Source: Pseudomonas sp. dw_612 (GTDB taxonomy: Bacteria > Pseudomonadota > Gammaproteobacteria > Pseudomonadales > Pseudomonadaceae). From it: a stretch of 64,000 bases of DNA. The notes below the pieces were generated by a model. It made no database searches and was not told the DNA's origin. It worked only from the letters and a program-made list of their open reading frames with translations. The stretch is from the NCBI RefSeq assembly GCF_018449725.1, contig NZ_JAAVVC010000013.1, positions 124,001 to 188,000 of the forward strand. The letters run 5' to 3'. Shown piece after piece: positions 9,612 to 18,231 of the stretch; position 1 is the stretch's first letter; each line of letters starts with the position of its first letter. The position numbers and the translations under genes are program-made.

Positions 9612-10856
9612 TCAAATGGAAGACCACCGCACACTCCCATCCTCCCCGATAAACGTCTCCTCGATGTTCTCCCCCACCAATCGCACCTTCACATAACCAT
9701 TCAACACCCTTAACGGGTACGCCTCGTCCCGCGCATTCTGGGTTTCCGACCACAACACCCGCGAATGCCCATTCAACTCGCTGGCGTTGCCATACGGAAT
9801 CGCCCCGTGCCCGGCGCAACGCGCATTTAACCGGCCCTGGGCGGCGTAGCAGATGCCGTTGTGCAAATGCCCCCAATACCAGTAATCCGGCTCACGCCCC
9901 AAGGCCTCACACACCGTTTTGAACAGCGGCGTGGTGTTGTGCCCGGAGATATCAAAGCCCTGGTGATGGCTGAGCACCATGATCTTCTTGCGCTGGGGCA
10001 AGTCTTTCATCCAGGCGATTTGTTCCTTGTTCAGCGTGCCGTCCATGTACAGGTTGATCGCGTCCGAGGCGTAGGCGCTGTCGAGCCCGATCACCAGCCA
10101 GTCGTCGTTGTACAACGCGAAATAACTGGTGCCCTGTTGCGTCGGGAAGCGCTTGGCCAATTCCTTGAAGTAGCCGTGGGCGCCGCTGTACATCTCGTGA
10201 TTGGAATTGAGCGTGAACGAACCGTGCTTGCCCATCGGCCAGCCGACCATGTCGACGTCTTCCTGGGAGTGGGTGCCGGCGTAGTACACGTCCCCCAGGT
10301 GAATGGTGAAATCGGCCTGGGCCAGTTGCATCTGGTTGGCCACCGCCACCGCCGGGGCATGGCTGTCGAACGGTCCGGTGCCCCAGTCGCCGGCGATTGC
10401 CAGGATCACGTCGCTGTCCATTTTCATCAGCGCCGGCGTGGTGGCAAACGGCGCGTGATGGCGCAGGTTTTCGATCCACTTCAGCAGTGCTTCGCTCCAC
10501 AGCAAATCCAGCAGTTCCCATTTGCGACAACCGAGCAGACTACCGTCCTTGAGCACCCGGGTTTGCAGGTCGTCGGTGGATTGCGGCAACGGCGTGGCGT
10601 TGCCGATGTGCAGGATCGACAAGCCGTGGGACAACTCCCACGGCACGCTCGGTTCATCGTCCGGCAAATCACCGTGTTTGAGCACGTATTGCGCCTGGTC
10701 GTGACCGCGTTGCAGCAGCGCGACGATGGCCTCGAACTCCTCCGGCTCCAGCTCGCTGATGAGTTTCTTCCAGGACATTTCCAGTCGCGTGAACAGCCCG
10801 TGCAGGCGAACCTTGACCTTGTCGTACTCATGTTCCCAATGACTGACTAATGACAT
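9612..10856 (-). CDS. Calcineurin-like metallophosphoesterase
   Basis: This is a 414-residue protein of the two-metal phosphoesterase superfamily. The metal motifs are in order from about residue 155: GDWG, HLGDVYY, NSNHE, SHHQG and WGHLHNG, so the catalytic core looks complete. The first 150 residues are a non-catalytic helical extension of unknown function. No signal peptide is seen. It lies 27 bp after the cytochrome c gene on the same strand, so the two and probably the large GMC fusion gene form one operon. The substrate cannot be read from the sequence. Confidence 0.85.
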   Translation of the reverse strand: MSLVSHWEHEYDKVKVRLHGLFTRLEMSWKKLISELEPEEFEAIVALLQRGHDQAQYVLKHGDLPDDEPSVPWELSHGLSILHIGNATPLPQSTDDLQTRVLKDGSLLGCRKWELLDLLWSEALLKWIENLRHHAPFATTPALMKMDSDVILAIAGDWGTGPFDSHAPAVAVANQMQLAQADFTIHLGDVYYAGTHSQEDVDMVGWPMGKHGSFTLNSNHEMYSGAHGYFKELAKRFPTQQGTSYFALYNDDWLVIGLDSAYASDAINLYMDGTLNKEQIAWMKDLPQRKKIMVLSHHQGFDISGHNTTPLFKTVCEALGREPDYWYWGHLHNGICYAAQGRLNARCAGHGAIPYGNASELNGHSRVLWSETQNARDEAYPLRVLNGYVKVRLVGENIEETFIGEDGSVRWSSI

Positions 10857-10883
10857 GTTGGCATTCCTCCATCCGTAGTGGGA

Positions 10884-12752
10884 TCACAGGGTTTTCATGA
10901 ATTCGATGAGCGCCCGTTTTTCGATGTCCGACAGCTGCGTGCCGTACAAATGGCCGCTGTTGTGGTTACCCTCCAGTCGAGTGTCGTATTTGAAATCAGC
11001 CGACGCTTTCAACTGCGCCAGGGTGGTGACGAAGCCGACCTTCTCCTGGTCATAGACGTCCGAGCCGGTGACAAACACCTGCGGCCGCTGTTCCGGTGCT
11101 TGCAGCAAGTCCCATAGCGTCGGCACCGAACCGTTGTGCAGATACGGCGCGCGCATCCACACGCCATCGGTGGGCGTGTTGCTGTAACTCTGGGTCTTGC
11201 GGTACGCGTTGAAGTCGAACGGCGGTTTCTTGAAGCCGTGGAACGCCGCCACCAGACCGGTGGTGAACGAGTCCAGACGATGGGGATCGGTGCCCAGTTC
11301 ATCGATATTGGTGGTGACCTGCCCGGTGTCGGTGCGGCCAAACTCATGGCAGCCGGCGCAGTTTTTGTCCCACACCGGTTTGCCCTGGGCGACCTTGGCC
11401 TGATCCAGCGCCCACGGCCATGCGGGCGGCTTGGTGCCGAGCAACCAATTGGTCACGCGATTGAAGCTTTCCGGCAGCACCGATTCCGGCGTCGCGCCCA
11501 CGGCCATGGCTGCGGCGTAGTTGCGCTCATGGATATCGTTGTTGTTGCCGTCCCAGTGCAGGTACAGCGACTCCCGGGGTTTCTGGTTCCAGACTTGCGG
11601 CAGGTCGACGGTGCCGATGGTCGAATCATCCGGGAAGCCGAACACCACCATTTTCGTCGGGTTGAAGGTGTCGGTGCGCCCTGGTCCTTGGGGCGGCCGC
11701 AGTTTCTGCCAGGCGTAGGCTTGTTTCTGCGCGAGCAACGCGCTCTTGGCCATCGGGATGATCAGGTAACGGTTGTACAAGCGCTCGAAAAAGCCGAGCT
11801 GAAATTTGCCATTGATCGCGGTCATCACCGCATCGGTGGTGAATTTCGGATCACTGGCGCAATCGTAGGCGAACCACTGGAACGCTTGCAACTGCAAGGT
11901 GTTGGCCGGAGCGGTGGCCACCGGCGTGGCGACTTCGCCGGCATTCGCGCGGTAGGAGCCGGTGTGGCACAGGGCGCAGTTTGGCTCGACCGTCGGGTAA
12001 CCGATCTGCCGCTTGGCCATGCCGATGGGCAGGTCCTTGCCGTTTTCGAAGAGAAAGCCGAAGACTTCGTAGCCACCGGGTTTTGGCAGTTTTTCCGGGC
12101 ACATCTGCGGCAGCACGGCGAACAGGTAATACGGGATCCGCGCTTCGATACCGAGGCCGATGGCGGCGTATTTGTAGTGGTCTTCGTCGGACGCATATTT
12201 CTCCGCCGGCACCACCCGCAGCATCTGGTACCAGGTTTCGTAACCGATAAACCCGAGCAGCAGCACCACGATCAACGTGCCGACCTTGAAGCCGTGGCTC
12301 TGCCAGCGCAGCGCCCAACCGGCGCGCCATTCTCGCCAACCGTCGCAGAGCAACGCCAAGGGTCGGGTGGCCGGCGTGGTGCCGAGATACAGCAAAATCC
12401 CCAGGATCAGGAACATGCTCAGATCACCGAGGAACATCGGCACGAACACCGTGGCCTGGTTGCTGGTGTTGATCAGGTAGATCCAGAACGCCACGGCAAT
12501 CAGCCGCGACAGCACGCACAACCAGGAATGCACCACGAACCGCGGCGCGTTGAAGCCCGACGGCATGTAGAACACGCTGATGCCCACCAGCAACATGCCG
12601 GCGTTTTCCAGCCACGGATCGGAGAGTTGCGGCGGCAGGCCGAGCATCGACGTCAGCAACGCCGGAGCGAACAGGGCCGGAATCGCGAAGAACATATTCA
12701 TCACGATGCCTAGCCAGATGAAGCGTTGAAACCAGCGGATGTAACTGTCCAT
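10884..12752 (-). CDS. Membrane-anchored di-haem cytochrome c
   Basis: The protein is 622 residues from MDSYIRWFQRF, with AAGGAA nine bases upstream. Two in-frame upstream ATGs lack this spacing. The N-terminus has about five membrane segments (residues 8-170). A large periplasmic domain follows with two haem c sites, CALCH (259-263) and CAGCH (465-469). The stretch APYLHNGSVPTLWDLL resembles the distal region of di-haem cytochrome c peroxidase-like proteins. It probably takes electrons from the GMC oxidoreductase encoded upstream in the same direction and feeds them to the respiratory chain; this is inference from gene order. Confidence 0.85.
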   Translation of the reverse strand: MDSYIRWFQRFIWLGIVMNMFFAIPALFAPALLTSMLGLPPQLSDPWLENAGMLLVGISVFYMPSGFNAPRFVVHSWLCVLSRLIAVAFWIYLINTSNQATVFVPMFLGDLSMFLILGILLYLGTTPATRPLALLCDGWREWRAGWALRWQSHGFKVGTLIVVLLLGFIGYETWYQMLRVVPAEKYASDEDHYKYAAIGLGIEARIPYYLFAVLPQMCPEKLPKPGGYEVFGFLFENGKDLPIGMAKRQIGYPTVEPNCALCHTGSYRANAGEVATPVATAPANTLQLQAFQWFAYDCASDPKFTTDAVMTAINGKFQLGFFERLYNRYLIIPMAKSALLAQKQAYAWQKLRPPQGPGRTDTFNPTKMVVFGFPDDSTIGTVDLPQVWNQKPRESLYLHWDGNNNDIHERNYAAAMAVGATPESVLPESFNRVTNWLLGTKPPAWPWALDQAKVAQGKPVWDKNCAGCHEFGRTDTGQVTTNIDELGTDPHRLDSFTTGLVAAFHGFKKPPFDFNAYRKTQSYSNTPTDGVWMRAPYLHNGSVPTLWDLLQAPEQRPQVFVTGSDVYDQEKVGFVTTLAQLKASADFKYDTRLEGNHNSGHLYGTQLSDIEKRALIEFMKTL

Positions 12753-12801
12753 ATCATCCATTTCCTTGTGCATGACCCGCGAGGTATAGCGCCTTGTAGA
12801 T

Positions 12802-12880
12802 CGCCTTCGCGGGTAAGCCTCGCTCCTACAAAAGCGACGCAAAACCTGTAGGAGCGAGGCTTGCCCGCGAAGGGGTCGCC
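12802..12880. repeat. REP-like doublet, family GTAGGAGCGAGGCTTGCCCGCG
   Basis: Arms CGCCTTCGCGGGTAAGCCTC and GAGGCTTGCCCGCGAAGG are inverted around AAAAGCGACGCAAAACC. It lies between the GMC fusion gene and the cytochrome c gene. A related copy is at 37745 and a variant at 35473. Confidence 0.85.
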
Positions 12881-12892
12881 TCGGTCTACCGC

Positions 12893-15800
12893 CTAGCCGA
12901 TAGCAGTTTTCTCCAGGTGTTGCAGGATGATCGGGTACACATCGACCACCGCATCCTTGCCGAACATGCAGTCGATATGGCCATAGCCCGGCACCACTTG
13001 CCGACTGTAGCGTTCCGGTCCATGGACCTTGCACACCCGCTCATAGGTCTTGAGCGTGCTTTCCGGCAGGTAGCACTGGTTGTCCGCGCCGCTGATAAAG
13101 CAGATCGGCATGCTCAACCGATCGAAGTGCGACATGTAGACGTCTTCACCCTTGAAGTTCACCAGATGCCCTTTGCGCACGATCAGCGCCAGGTGCTCGA
13201 AGGTCTGCATGTTCGACTCGCCGAACAGTTCGTGCAGGTTGTCGTGCAGGGTTTCGTTGAGGGTGTCGTGGCGGTACAGCGACGCGTACATGAAGGTGAT
13301 GCGATGGCACACCGGGTTGGTGCAATAGCCCTGGGCCTCGATCCGCGCGTAACCGTTGAGGGCTTTGTCGTAGAGTTTGTTGAACCAGTTCTCCTTGTTG
13401 TCGGCGTAAGCGGTCAGGGATTTGACCCCGATGGCATCGAGCATCCCTGGCAAGTGCAAACCGGCCTTGAGCCCGGTTGCCGTCGCCACCACGGTGTCCG
13501 CCGCAATCTGCGAACAAACCACCGAGCGCACGCCTTGCAACCCGGCCAGCAGCGACATGAAGAAGGTCGTTGCGCCGTAGCAATGCACCACGCACTGCAC
13601 GTCTTTCGCCTGGGTCGCTTGCCGGATCTGCGCGATGGCGGCCTTGAAGTCGTACTGGGCGATCTGGTCGCCATTCCATTCCTTCTTGCTCGCCGGCAGC
13701 AGGATGCTCACCCGCAAATCCAGCAGCCACACGTCGTACTCGTGCTTGCACAGGAATTCCAACAGGTTGGTCTGGATCGTGTCGGTGGAGAAAATATTCG
13801 AGCCCACGCCCAAACCATGCACCAGCATCACCGGGCCTTTAGTGCCGCCCTGATAGCGGGTCAGGCGCAGTTCGACTGCGTCCTCGGTCTGGAAGAAATG
13901 CACGCTCGGCGGTGGCGCATCCAGCGGGCGTTTCAGGCGTGGTGGTGCATCCGGATTGAAGTAGATATCGCCGGCAAACACCCCGCCATAACTCTCCCAG
14001 AGAATGCCGGCGAAGAACTTGCCGAACCGCGCCAGGCCTTCAATGCGCTCGCGTTCGTTGCGGGCGTTGAGCACTTTCATGGTGGTCATTTGCTTGGCGA
14101 AGTCGGTCGGGTGGATGTGCATCACGCCCGAGCCGATTACCGCGCCGGTTTTGTCCGGCCCGTTGTACAGCGTGACGTAGAGGGTGCTGGTGTCGTGCCA
14201 GATATTCAGCACGCCGTTGTCTTCGGGCACGGTTTTGAAGGCGCTGAAGAAATAGTCGTGACCGTCCTCGGCAGTCAGCTTCATGTCGTACTTCATGTGG
14301 CGCACGCCGACCTGTTCCTCGAATTGCTCGAACAGGTTGAACACGCCGGTGCTGGCGGTCAGCGGCTGCGGCGACAGGCCCGGCGCGTTCAGTGTGCCGA
14401 CCAGAGTCGCGGCGTGTTCCGGTTCCTTGATCATGCGATTGAGGTCGTTGGCGGTGATGGTCAGGGTGAACTCGATAGGTGAGTTTTCCGATTCGCCACG
14501 GGTGGCGGCTGCTTCGTACAACTTGAGGTCGGTGCCCTGTGCCTGGGTGAAATCCTTGGAGAAGTAGCCCTTCATGGTTTCGGTGAACTGCACGCCGAGG
14601 GTCGGCGGCGCCACTTGTTTGCGCGGCGCCGAGGGCAGCGTGTAGTCGATCTGCCAACCGCGATCAGCCGCCAGCAAACCCATGTTGCGCTCGCTCACCG
14701 CCGAGATGGTCAGCAGCGGGTTGACCGCCAGGGACGTCGGGATCACCGCGCCGTCGGTCACGTACAACCCGGCGTACACATCGGTGCCGCTGGCACCGCT
14801 GAACACCTGGCCCTTGTGGTTGACCACGCCCTGCCCCGCGTCTTCGCCCATCACGCAACCGCCCAGCGGGTGGACCGAAACGATGCTGTGCTTGAGCAAT
14901 TGGGTCCAGATCGGATTCTCGACCCAGATCCCGCCCAACGCTTTGGTGCTCAGGTGCAGACGCTCGTTGCCGAGCTTGACGTTTTCCTGCTCGCCGACAC
15001 CCGGCCAGTCGATGCGCAGTTGATCCTTGCTGTCGAGCACCATGCGGCCCTTGCCGTCGTCGTGGCTCATGATCAAGTACGTCTGCATGTTGTGCAGCGC
15101 GCCGTAATACGGGCCGCGCAGGAAGCTTTCGGCTTCGCGCTCCTTGTATTTCAGCTTGCCGGTGAAGCTGTCGTCCGTCGGTTGACCTATCAGCTCGGCA
15201 AACCCGGCCATGCTCGGCACCATCGGCCGCCCGAGGGCGCCGGGGATCGAGCCCTCTTCGATGACCATGCGGCTGCGCCAGTCGCCTTCGGTGCGCATAT
15301 CGATGATCGAGGTGATGCACGGGCCGACCGGGTGCAGTTCCTTGGCCGGGTGCGCGCCGAAACCGATGCCGTTAATCGGTTGTTCGCAGTTGTGGCCGAA
15401 ACCGAGGATGTCGCCGTTGCCGCTCATGTTTTCGCCGAGCTGGTTGGACGTGGACAAACCTTTGTCCCGGGAGCGCAGGAGGATTTCCGTGGATCCCAAG
15501 GTGCCGGCGGATACCACCACAATGTCAGCTTTGACGAACAACGTCGGCGCCGAGAACATCTCGCGGCCGCTGTCCAGGTACTGAAAGTGCACGATCCAGC
15601 CATCGCCGTCACGCTCCAGATGCCGCACCTCGGCCTGGCAGAAAATCTCCGCGCCGTGGTTCCAGGCGTCCGGCAAATAGTTCATCAACGTGGTGTTCTT
15701 GGCCTTGTTGTTACAGCCCGACACGCAGTCGCCGCAGTTATTGCAGGGCAACTGCTCAACGCCAACGTGGTTGAGATTGTTCGGTAACTTGTCGAAGGTC

Positions 15801-16345
15801 ACGTTGATTGGCGGCCGGTAAAAGTGCGCGCCTTGCTTCAGGTATTCCGCTGACTTCTTGTTGGCTTCAAGTTTCGGCAACACCGGCGAAGTGCTGGGAT
15901 ACGGCATCGGTTTGAGCATTTCCCGGGCCCGGGCGTAACCGTCCTTGAGTAAGGTGTCGCGGTGTTCACGCACCGCGAGTGGCCAGCGCGGATCGTCGAA
16001 CACGCCGGGTTCCGGTTCCAGGGCGACGTTGGCGTTGATCAGCGACGTCCCGCCCAAACCGCAGCCGACCACCACGTTCTGCTGGGCGTTGACGTGCAGG
16101 TCGAACAACCCGGTGCGCGAGCCGATGTGGCCGTCCGGGTCATGCACCTGCAATTCCTCGGTGGCCGCGATCATGGTGTTGGGGTACTCGCCGGGCTGCA
16201 TCTCCCGGCCCCGCTCCAGCAGGCAAACCCGCTTGCCGGCCCGGGACAGGCGCGAAGCCGCGATCCCGCCGCCATAGCCGGAGCCGATGACGATCACGTC
16301 GTAATGTTCCTTGATGTCGCTGATGGGCGTTGCGATCCGGGTCAT
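12893..16345 (-). CDS. GMC oxidoreductase (cholesterol-oxidase-like) fused to an alpha/beta hydrolase
   Basis: The protein is 1150 residues. Residues 1-560 are a GMC flavoenzyme: FAD motif GSGYGGG (21-27), a four-cysteine cluster C201-C204-C207-C211, HPLGGCVMG with H492, and a terminal DGAVIPTSLAVNP. About residues 590-760 match nothing I recognise (beta-rich, ending MHIHPTDFAKQM). Residues 810-1150 form an alpha/beta hydrolase with oxyanion motif HGLGVG, a nucleophile elbow VHCYGA (C922), acid D1088 and H1123 in GYGHIDC. The usual serine is cysteine, as in dienelactone hydrolases. No signal peptide is visible. GAGGGA lies eight bases before ATG. A bifunctional enzyme that hydrolyses an ester or lactone and oxidises the alcohol is plausible; the substrate is unknown. 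Confidence 0.85.
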   Translation of the reverse strand: MTRIATPISDIKEHYDVIVIGSGYGGGIAASRLSRAGKRVCLLERGREMQPGEYPNTMIAATEELQVHDPDGHIGSRTGLFDLHVNAQQNVVVGCGLGGTSLINANVALEPEPGVFDDPRWPLAVREHRDTLLKDGYARAREMLKPMPYPSTSPVLPKLEANKKSAEYLKQGAHFYRPPINVTFDKLPNNLNHVGVEQLPCNNCGDCVSGCNNKAKNTTLMNYLPDAWNHGAEIFCQAEVRHLERDGDGWIVHFQYLDSGREMFSAPTLFVKADIVVVSAGTLGSTEILLRSRDKGLSTSNQLGENMSGNGDILGFGHNCEQPINGIGFGAHPAKELHPVGPCITSIIDMRTEGDWRSRMVIEEGSIPGALGRPMVPSMAGFAELIGQPTDDSFTGKLKYKEREAESFLRGPYYGALHNMQTYLIMSHDDGKGRMVLDSKDQLRIDWPGVGEQENVKLGNERLHLSTKALGGIWVENPIWTQLLKHSIVSVHPLGGCVMGEDAGQGVVNHKGQVFSGASGTDVYAGLYVTDGAVIPTSLAVNPLLTISAVSERNMGLLAADRGWQIDYTLPSAPRKQVAPPTLGVQFTETMKGYFSKDFTQAQGTDLKLYEAAATRGESENSPIEFTLTITANDLNRMIKEPEHAATLVGTLNAPGLSPQPLTASTGVFNLFEQFEEQVGVRHMKYDMKLTAEDGHDYFFSAFKTVPEDNGVLNIWHDTSTLYVTLYNGPDKTGAVIGSGVMHIHPTDFAKQMTTMKVLNARNERERIEGLARFGKFFAGILWESYGGVFAGDIYFNPDAPPRLKRPLDAPPPSVHFFQTEDAVELRLTRYQGGTKGPVMLVHGLGVGSNIFSTDTIQTNLLEFLCKHEYDVWLLDLRVSILLPASKKEWNGDQIAQYDFKAAIAQIRQATQAKDVQCVVHCYGATTFFMSLLAGLQGVRSVVCSQIAADTVVATATGLKAGLHLPGMLDAIGVKSLTAYADNKENWFNKLYDKALNGYARIEAQGYCTNPVCHRITFMYASLYRHDTLNETLHDNLHELFGESNMQTFEHLALIVRKGHLVNFKGEDVYMSHFDRLSMPICFISGADNQCYLPESTLKTYERVCKVHGPERYSRQVVPGYGHIDCMFGKDAVVDVYPIILQHLEKTAIG

Positions 16346-16610
16346 GGGTCTTTCCCTCTATCAGGCTGGTGGGCAACTCTGCGGTTGCCTGCGATCAATG
16401 GACGAACGAACACGTGCCCACCGAGCGAACCCGGCGACAGCAAGCTGTATCAGTGGAAGGAGTTGGCGCTATAGACGCGCACGCTGATTGGTGGCCCGCC
16501 GATGGATTCGCTTTCGCAGCGAAGTCGCGGCGGCCGGGACGCAGGTCGTACAGGGAATGGGGTGCGAGCGGTGGGGCTGACTATCCATCACGCGTTCTCC
16601 CTGAACCAGA

Positions 16611-17281
16611 TGTGGATAAGTGACGGCTGTCCTTTTGTAACTGGTTAGTGAAGACACGCGACAGATTGAAGTCAAGGACGTGCCTTAGAGCTGTATGAAA
16701 TCTGATCTATTGCGTTTGGGCCTATGCAGGGCGCGGCTTGCAGGGTTTAGCGAACAAGTTATCCACACCTCCACCCACAGCTAATGGGGACAACTGTGGG
16801 TGTTTGCGGAATGGTGCTGATAAATAATGAAGAAAAACCGTGACTTATCCAGAAGCACGGTTTGCAGGAGTGATTGGGTGTTTTTTGATCAGATGCTTGT
16901 AAGGCACGGTTTGTATGGGCTGTAGAGGATGGCGAACACCTTATCCACAGAAGCGCCAACAGACTTTGGGGGCAACTTTATGGGATCTGTGGAAAACCGT
17001 GGAAAGCCGTGATTAATCGGGCTTTGCGAGGGGTTTGATGGGTTAAAACGGCGATTTGAGCGTTTTTTGATCAGGCGCTTGTAAGGCCCGTTTTATATGG
17101 CCTGTAGCGGACAGCGAACATCTTATCCACAGAAGCGCCAACAGAGATTGGGGGCAAGTATTAAAGTTGTTCTCGGAAAAAAGCTCGAAAAAACCGCAGG
17201 TTAGGCTGGTTGTTTTTTGTACGAAGGGTCGCAGGGCTTGGTTTGTATGGGGTGTAGCGAGGGGTGAACATGTTATCCACA
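16611..17281. promoter_or_regulatory. Cluster of five perfect DnaA boxes
   Basis: Perfect 9-mers TTATCCACA occur at 16759-16767, 16941-16949, 17123-17131 and 17273-17281. The inverse TGTGGATAA is at 16611-16619. A one-mismatch copy TTATCCAGA is at 16844-16852. Spacing between the forward boxes is 182, 182 and 150 bp. The set has no dnaA or dnaN gene nearby. It could titrate DnaA, like datA of E. coli; this is inference. Confidence 0.7.
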
Positions 17282-17300
17282 GAAGTGATAACAGGGATTG
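16700..17300 (+). repeat. Degenerate tandem repeats, period about 182 bp
   Basis: The clearest two units start with TTTTTTGATCAG at 16881 and 17063, exactly 182 bp apart. They share CTTGTAAGGC, a GTAG-GGA-GGCGAACA-like stretch, then TTATCCACAGAAGCGCCAAC and GGGGGCAA. A degenerate unit lies before 16880 and another after 17200. Each contains one DnaA box at the same relative place, so the box was copied with the unit. Confidence 0.8.
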
Positions 17301-17336
17301 TGGGTAACATCAGGATATGTGCGTGGCTTAGGATCG

Positions 17337-17502
17337 CCCCCTCACCCTAACCCTCTCCCCAGAGGGGCGAGGGGACTGACCGAGTTGTTCTTGGAGCTGC
17401 ATCGACCTGAAAAAACCCAAGTCGAACTCAGGATTTGAACAGCTTGAAGATCGGCTCCCTTTCCCCCTCTTCCCTATGGGGAGAGGGCTGGGGTGAGGGG
17501 TG
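17337..17502. repeat. Long dispersed inverted repeat, first copy (CCCTCACCC-type ends)
   Basis: The ends CCCCTCACCCTAACCCTCTC and GAGAGGGCTGGGGTGAGGGG are inverted. The interior GACTGACCGAG, AAGTCGAACTCAGG and GATC-GCTCCCTTTCCCCCTC is shared with a second copy at 33605. It resembles the R178-type intergenic repeats described for P. fluorescens genomes, but this identity is from memory. Confidence 0.75.
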
Positions 17503-17538
17503 GATTTCGAGCCAAACACAAAATAAGCGCACCACGCC

Positions 17539-18105
17539 TCACGGCCGATACATCAGATAAGCCTCCCCCGTCACCCGAATCATCGGATGCGGCGTGATCT
17601 GGCAGGTATCCACAATCCGAAACCCATGCCGTTCATAAAATCGCCGGGCGCCGGTGTTGGCGGCGTAGTCGATCAGGCTCAAGCCATTGAGTCCCAACTG
17701 ATTGGCGCGGTCATAGGCGTAGGCGAGAAATTGCTGGCCCAGGCCCTGATTGCGCCAGCCCTCGTGCAGGGCCAGGCTCGAGATATACAGGGTGTCGGGG
17801 ATTTCCATCGTGGCATACGGCGCCAGCACCGGATCGGTCACGGGCGCCGCCAGCGGATCGTGGCGCATCACGTAGCTGTGCAGCATGCCGACGACCTGGT
17901 CCTCGGCCTGCGCGATCAGGCAGTTCTGGTACGAGAAGTCCACGTCGTCGCGGGCGTAGCGACTGGCCCCGACATCCAGTAAATCCTGACCGGGTTGTGC
18001 CAATTGGCTCCAGATGTAATCCGCCGCGCCTTCTGATGAAATCTGAAACAAGCGAGCAATCTCCCGCGCATCCGCGCGCAGGGCCGAACGAAATTCCACT
18101 GCCAT
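17539..18105 (-). CDS. GNAT family N-acetyltransferase
   Basis: This is a 188-residue GNAT protein beginning MAVEFRSALRADAREIARLF. The acetyl-CoA loop region reads LHEGWRNQGLGQQFLAYAYDRA, with the Q/RxxGxG/A signature as RNQGLG. A late motif ANTGARRFYERHGF is the usual GNAT motif B. Such enzymes acetylate amines on small molecules or proteins, and the substrate here is not evident. It sits between two repeats as a single gene and is transcribed in the same direction as etfB downstream-left of it. Confidence 0.8.
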   Translation of the reverse strand: MAVEFRSALRADAREIARLFQISSEGAADYIWSQLAQPGQDLLDVGASRYARDDVDFSYQNCLIAQAEDQVVGMLHSYVMRHDPLAAPVTDPVLAPYATMEIPDTLYISSLALHEGWRNQGLGQQFLAYAYDRANQLGLNGLSLIDYAANTGARRFYERHGFRIVDTCQITPHPMIRVTGEAYLMYRP

Positions 18106-18113
18106 TGTTTTCC

Positions 18114-18205
18114 CCTGTGGGAGCGGGCTTGCTCGCGAAAGCGGTGTGTCAGTCGCTATTTATGTCGCCTGACACTCAGCCTTCGCGAGCAAGCCCGCTC
18201 CCACA
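18114..18205. repeat. REP doublet
   Basis: Inverted REP units lie at 18114-18138 and 18181-18205, in the gap between etfB and the acetyltransferase gene. Confidence 0.9.
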
Positions 18206-18231
18206 TTTTTAAGATGTGTGCGGGTTATCCG

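Larger units (their letters stand above)
16346..17538. other. Gene-free stretch of about 1.2 kb
   Basis: No convincing gene is seen on either strand between the GMC fusion gene and the acetyltransferase gene. The first 260 bp should hold the promoter of the GMC operon (reading leftward). The middle holds degenerate tandem repeats with DnaA boxes. The right end holds a long inverted repeat. Confidence 0.75.

Noticed and set aside
16330..16623. Short plus-strand gene in the gap after the GMC gene
   Set aside because: It has no ribosome site, no conserved features and overlaps the GMC start.
16611..17281. Chromosomal origin of replication
   Set aside because: DnaA boxes are present, but there are no dnaA, dnaN, gyrB or rpmH genes and no clear AT-rich unwinding element. 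A secondary DnaA-binding site fits better.
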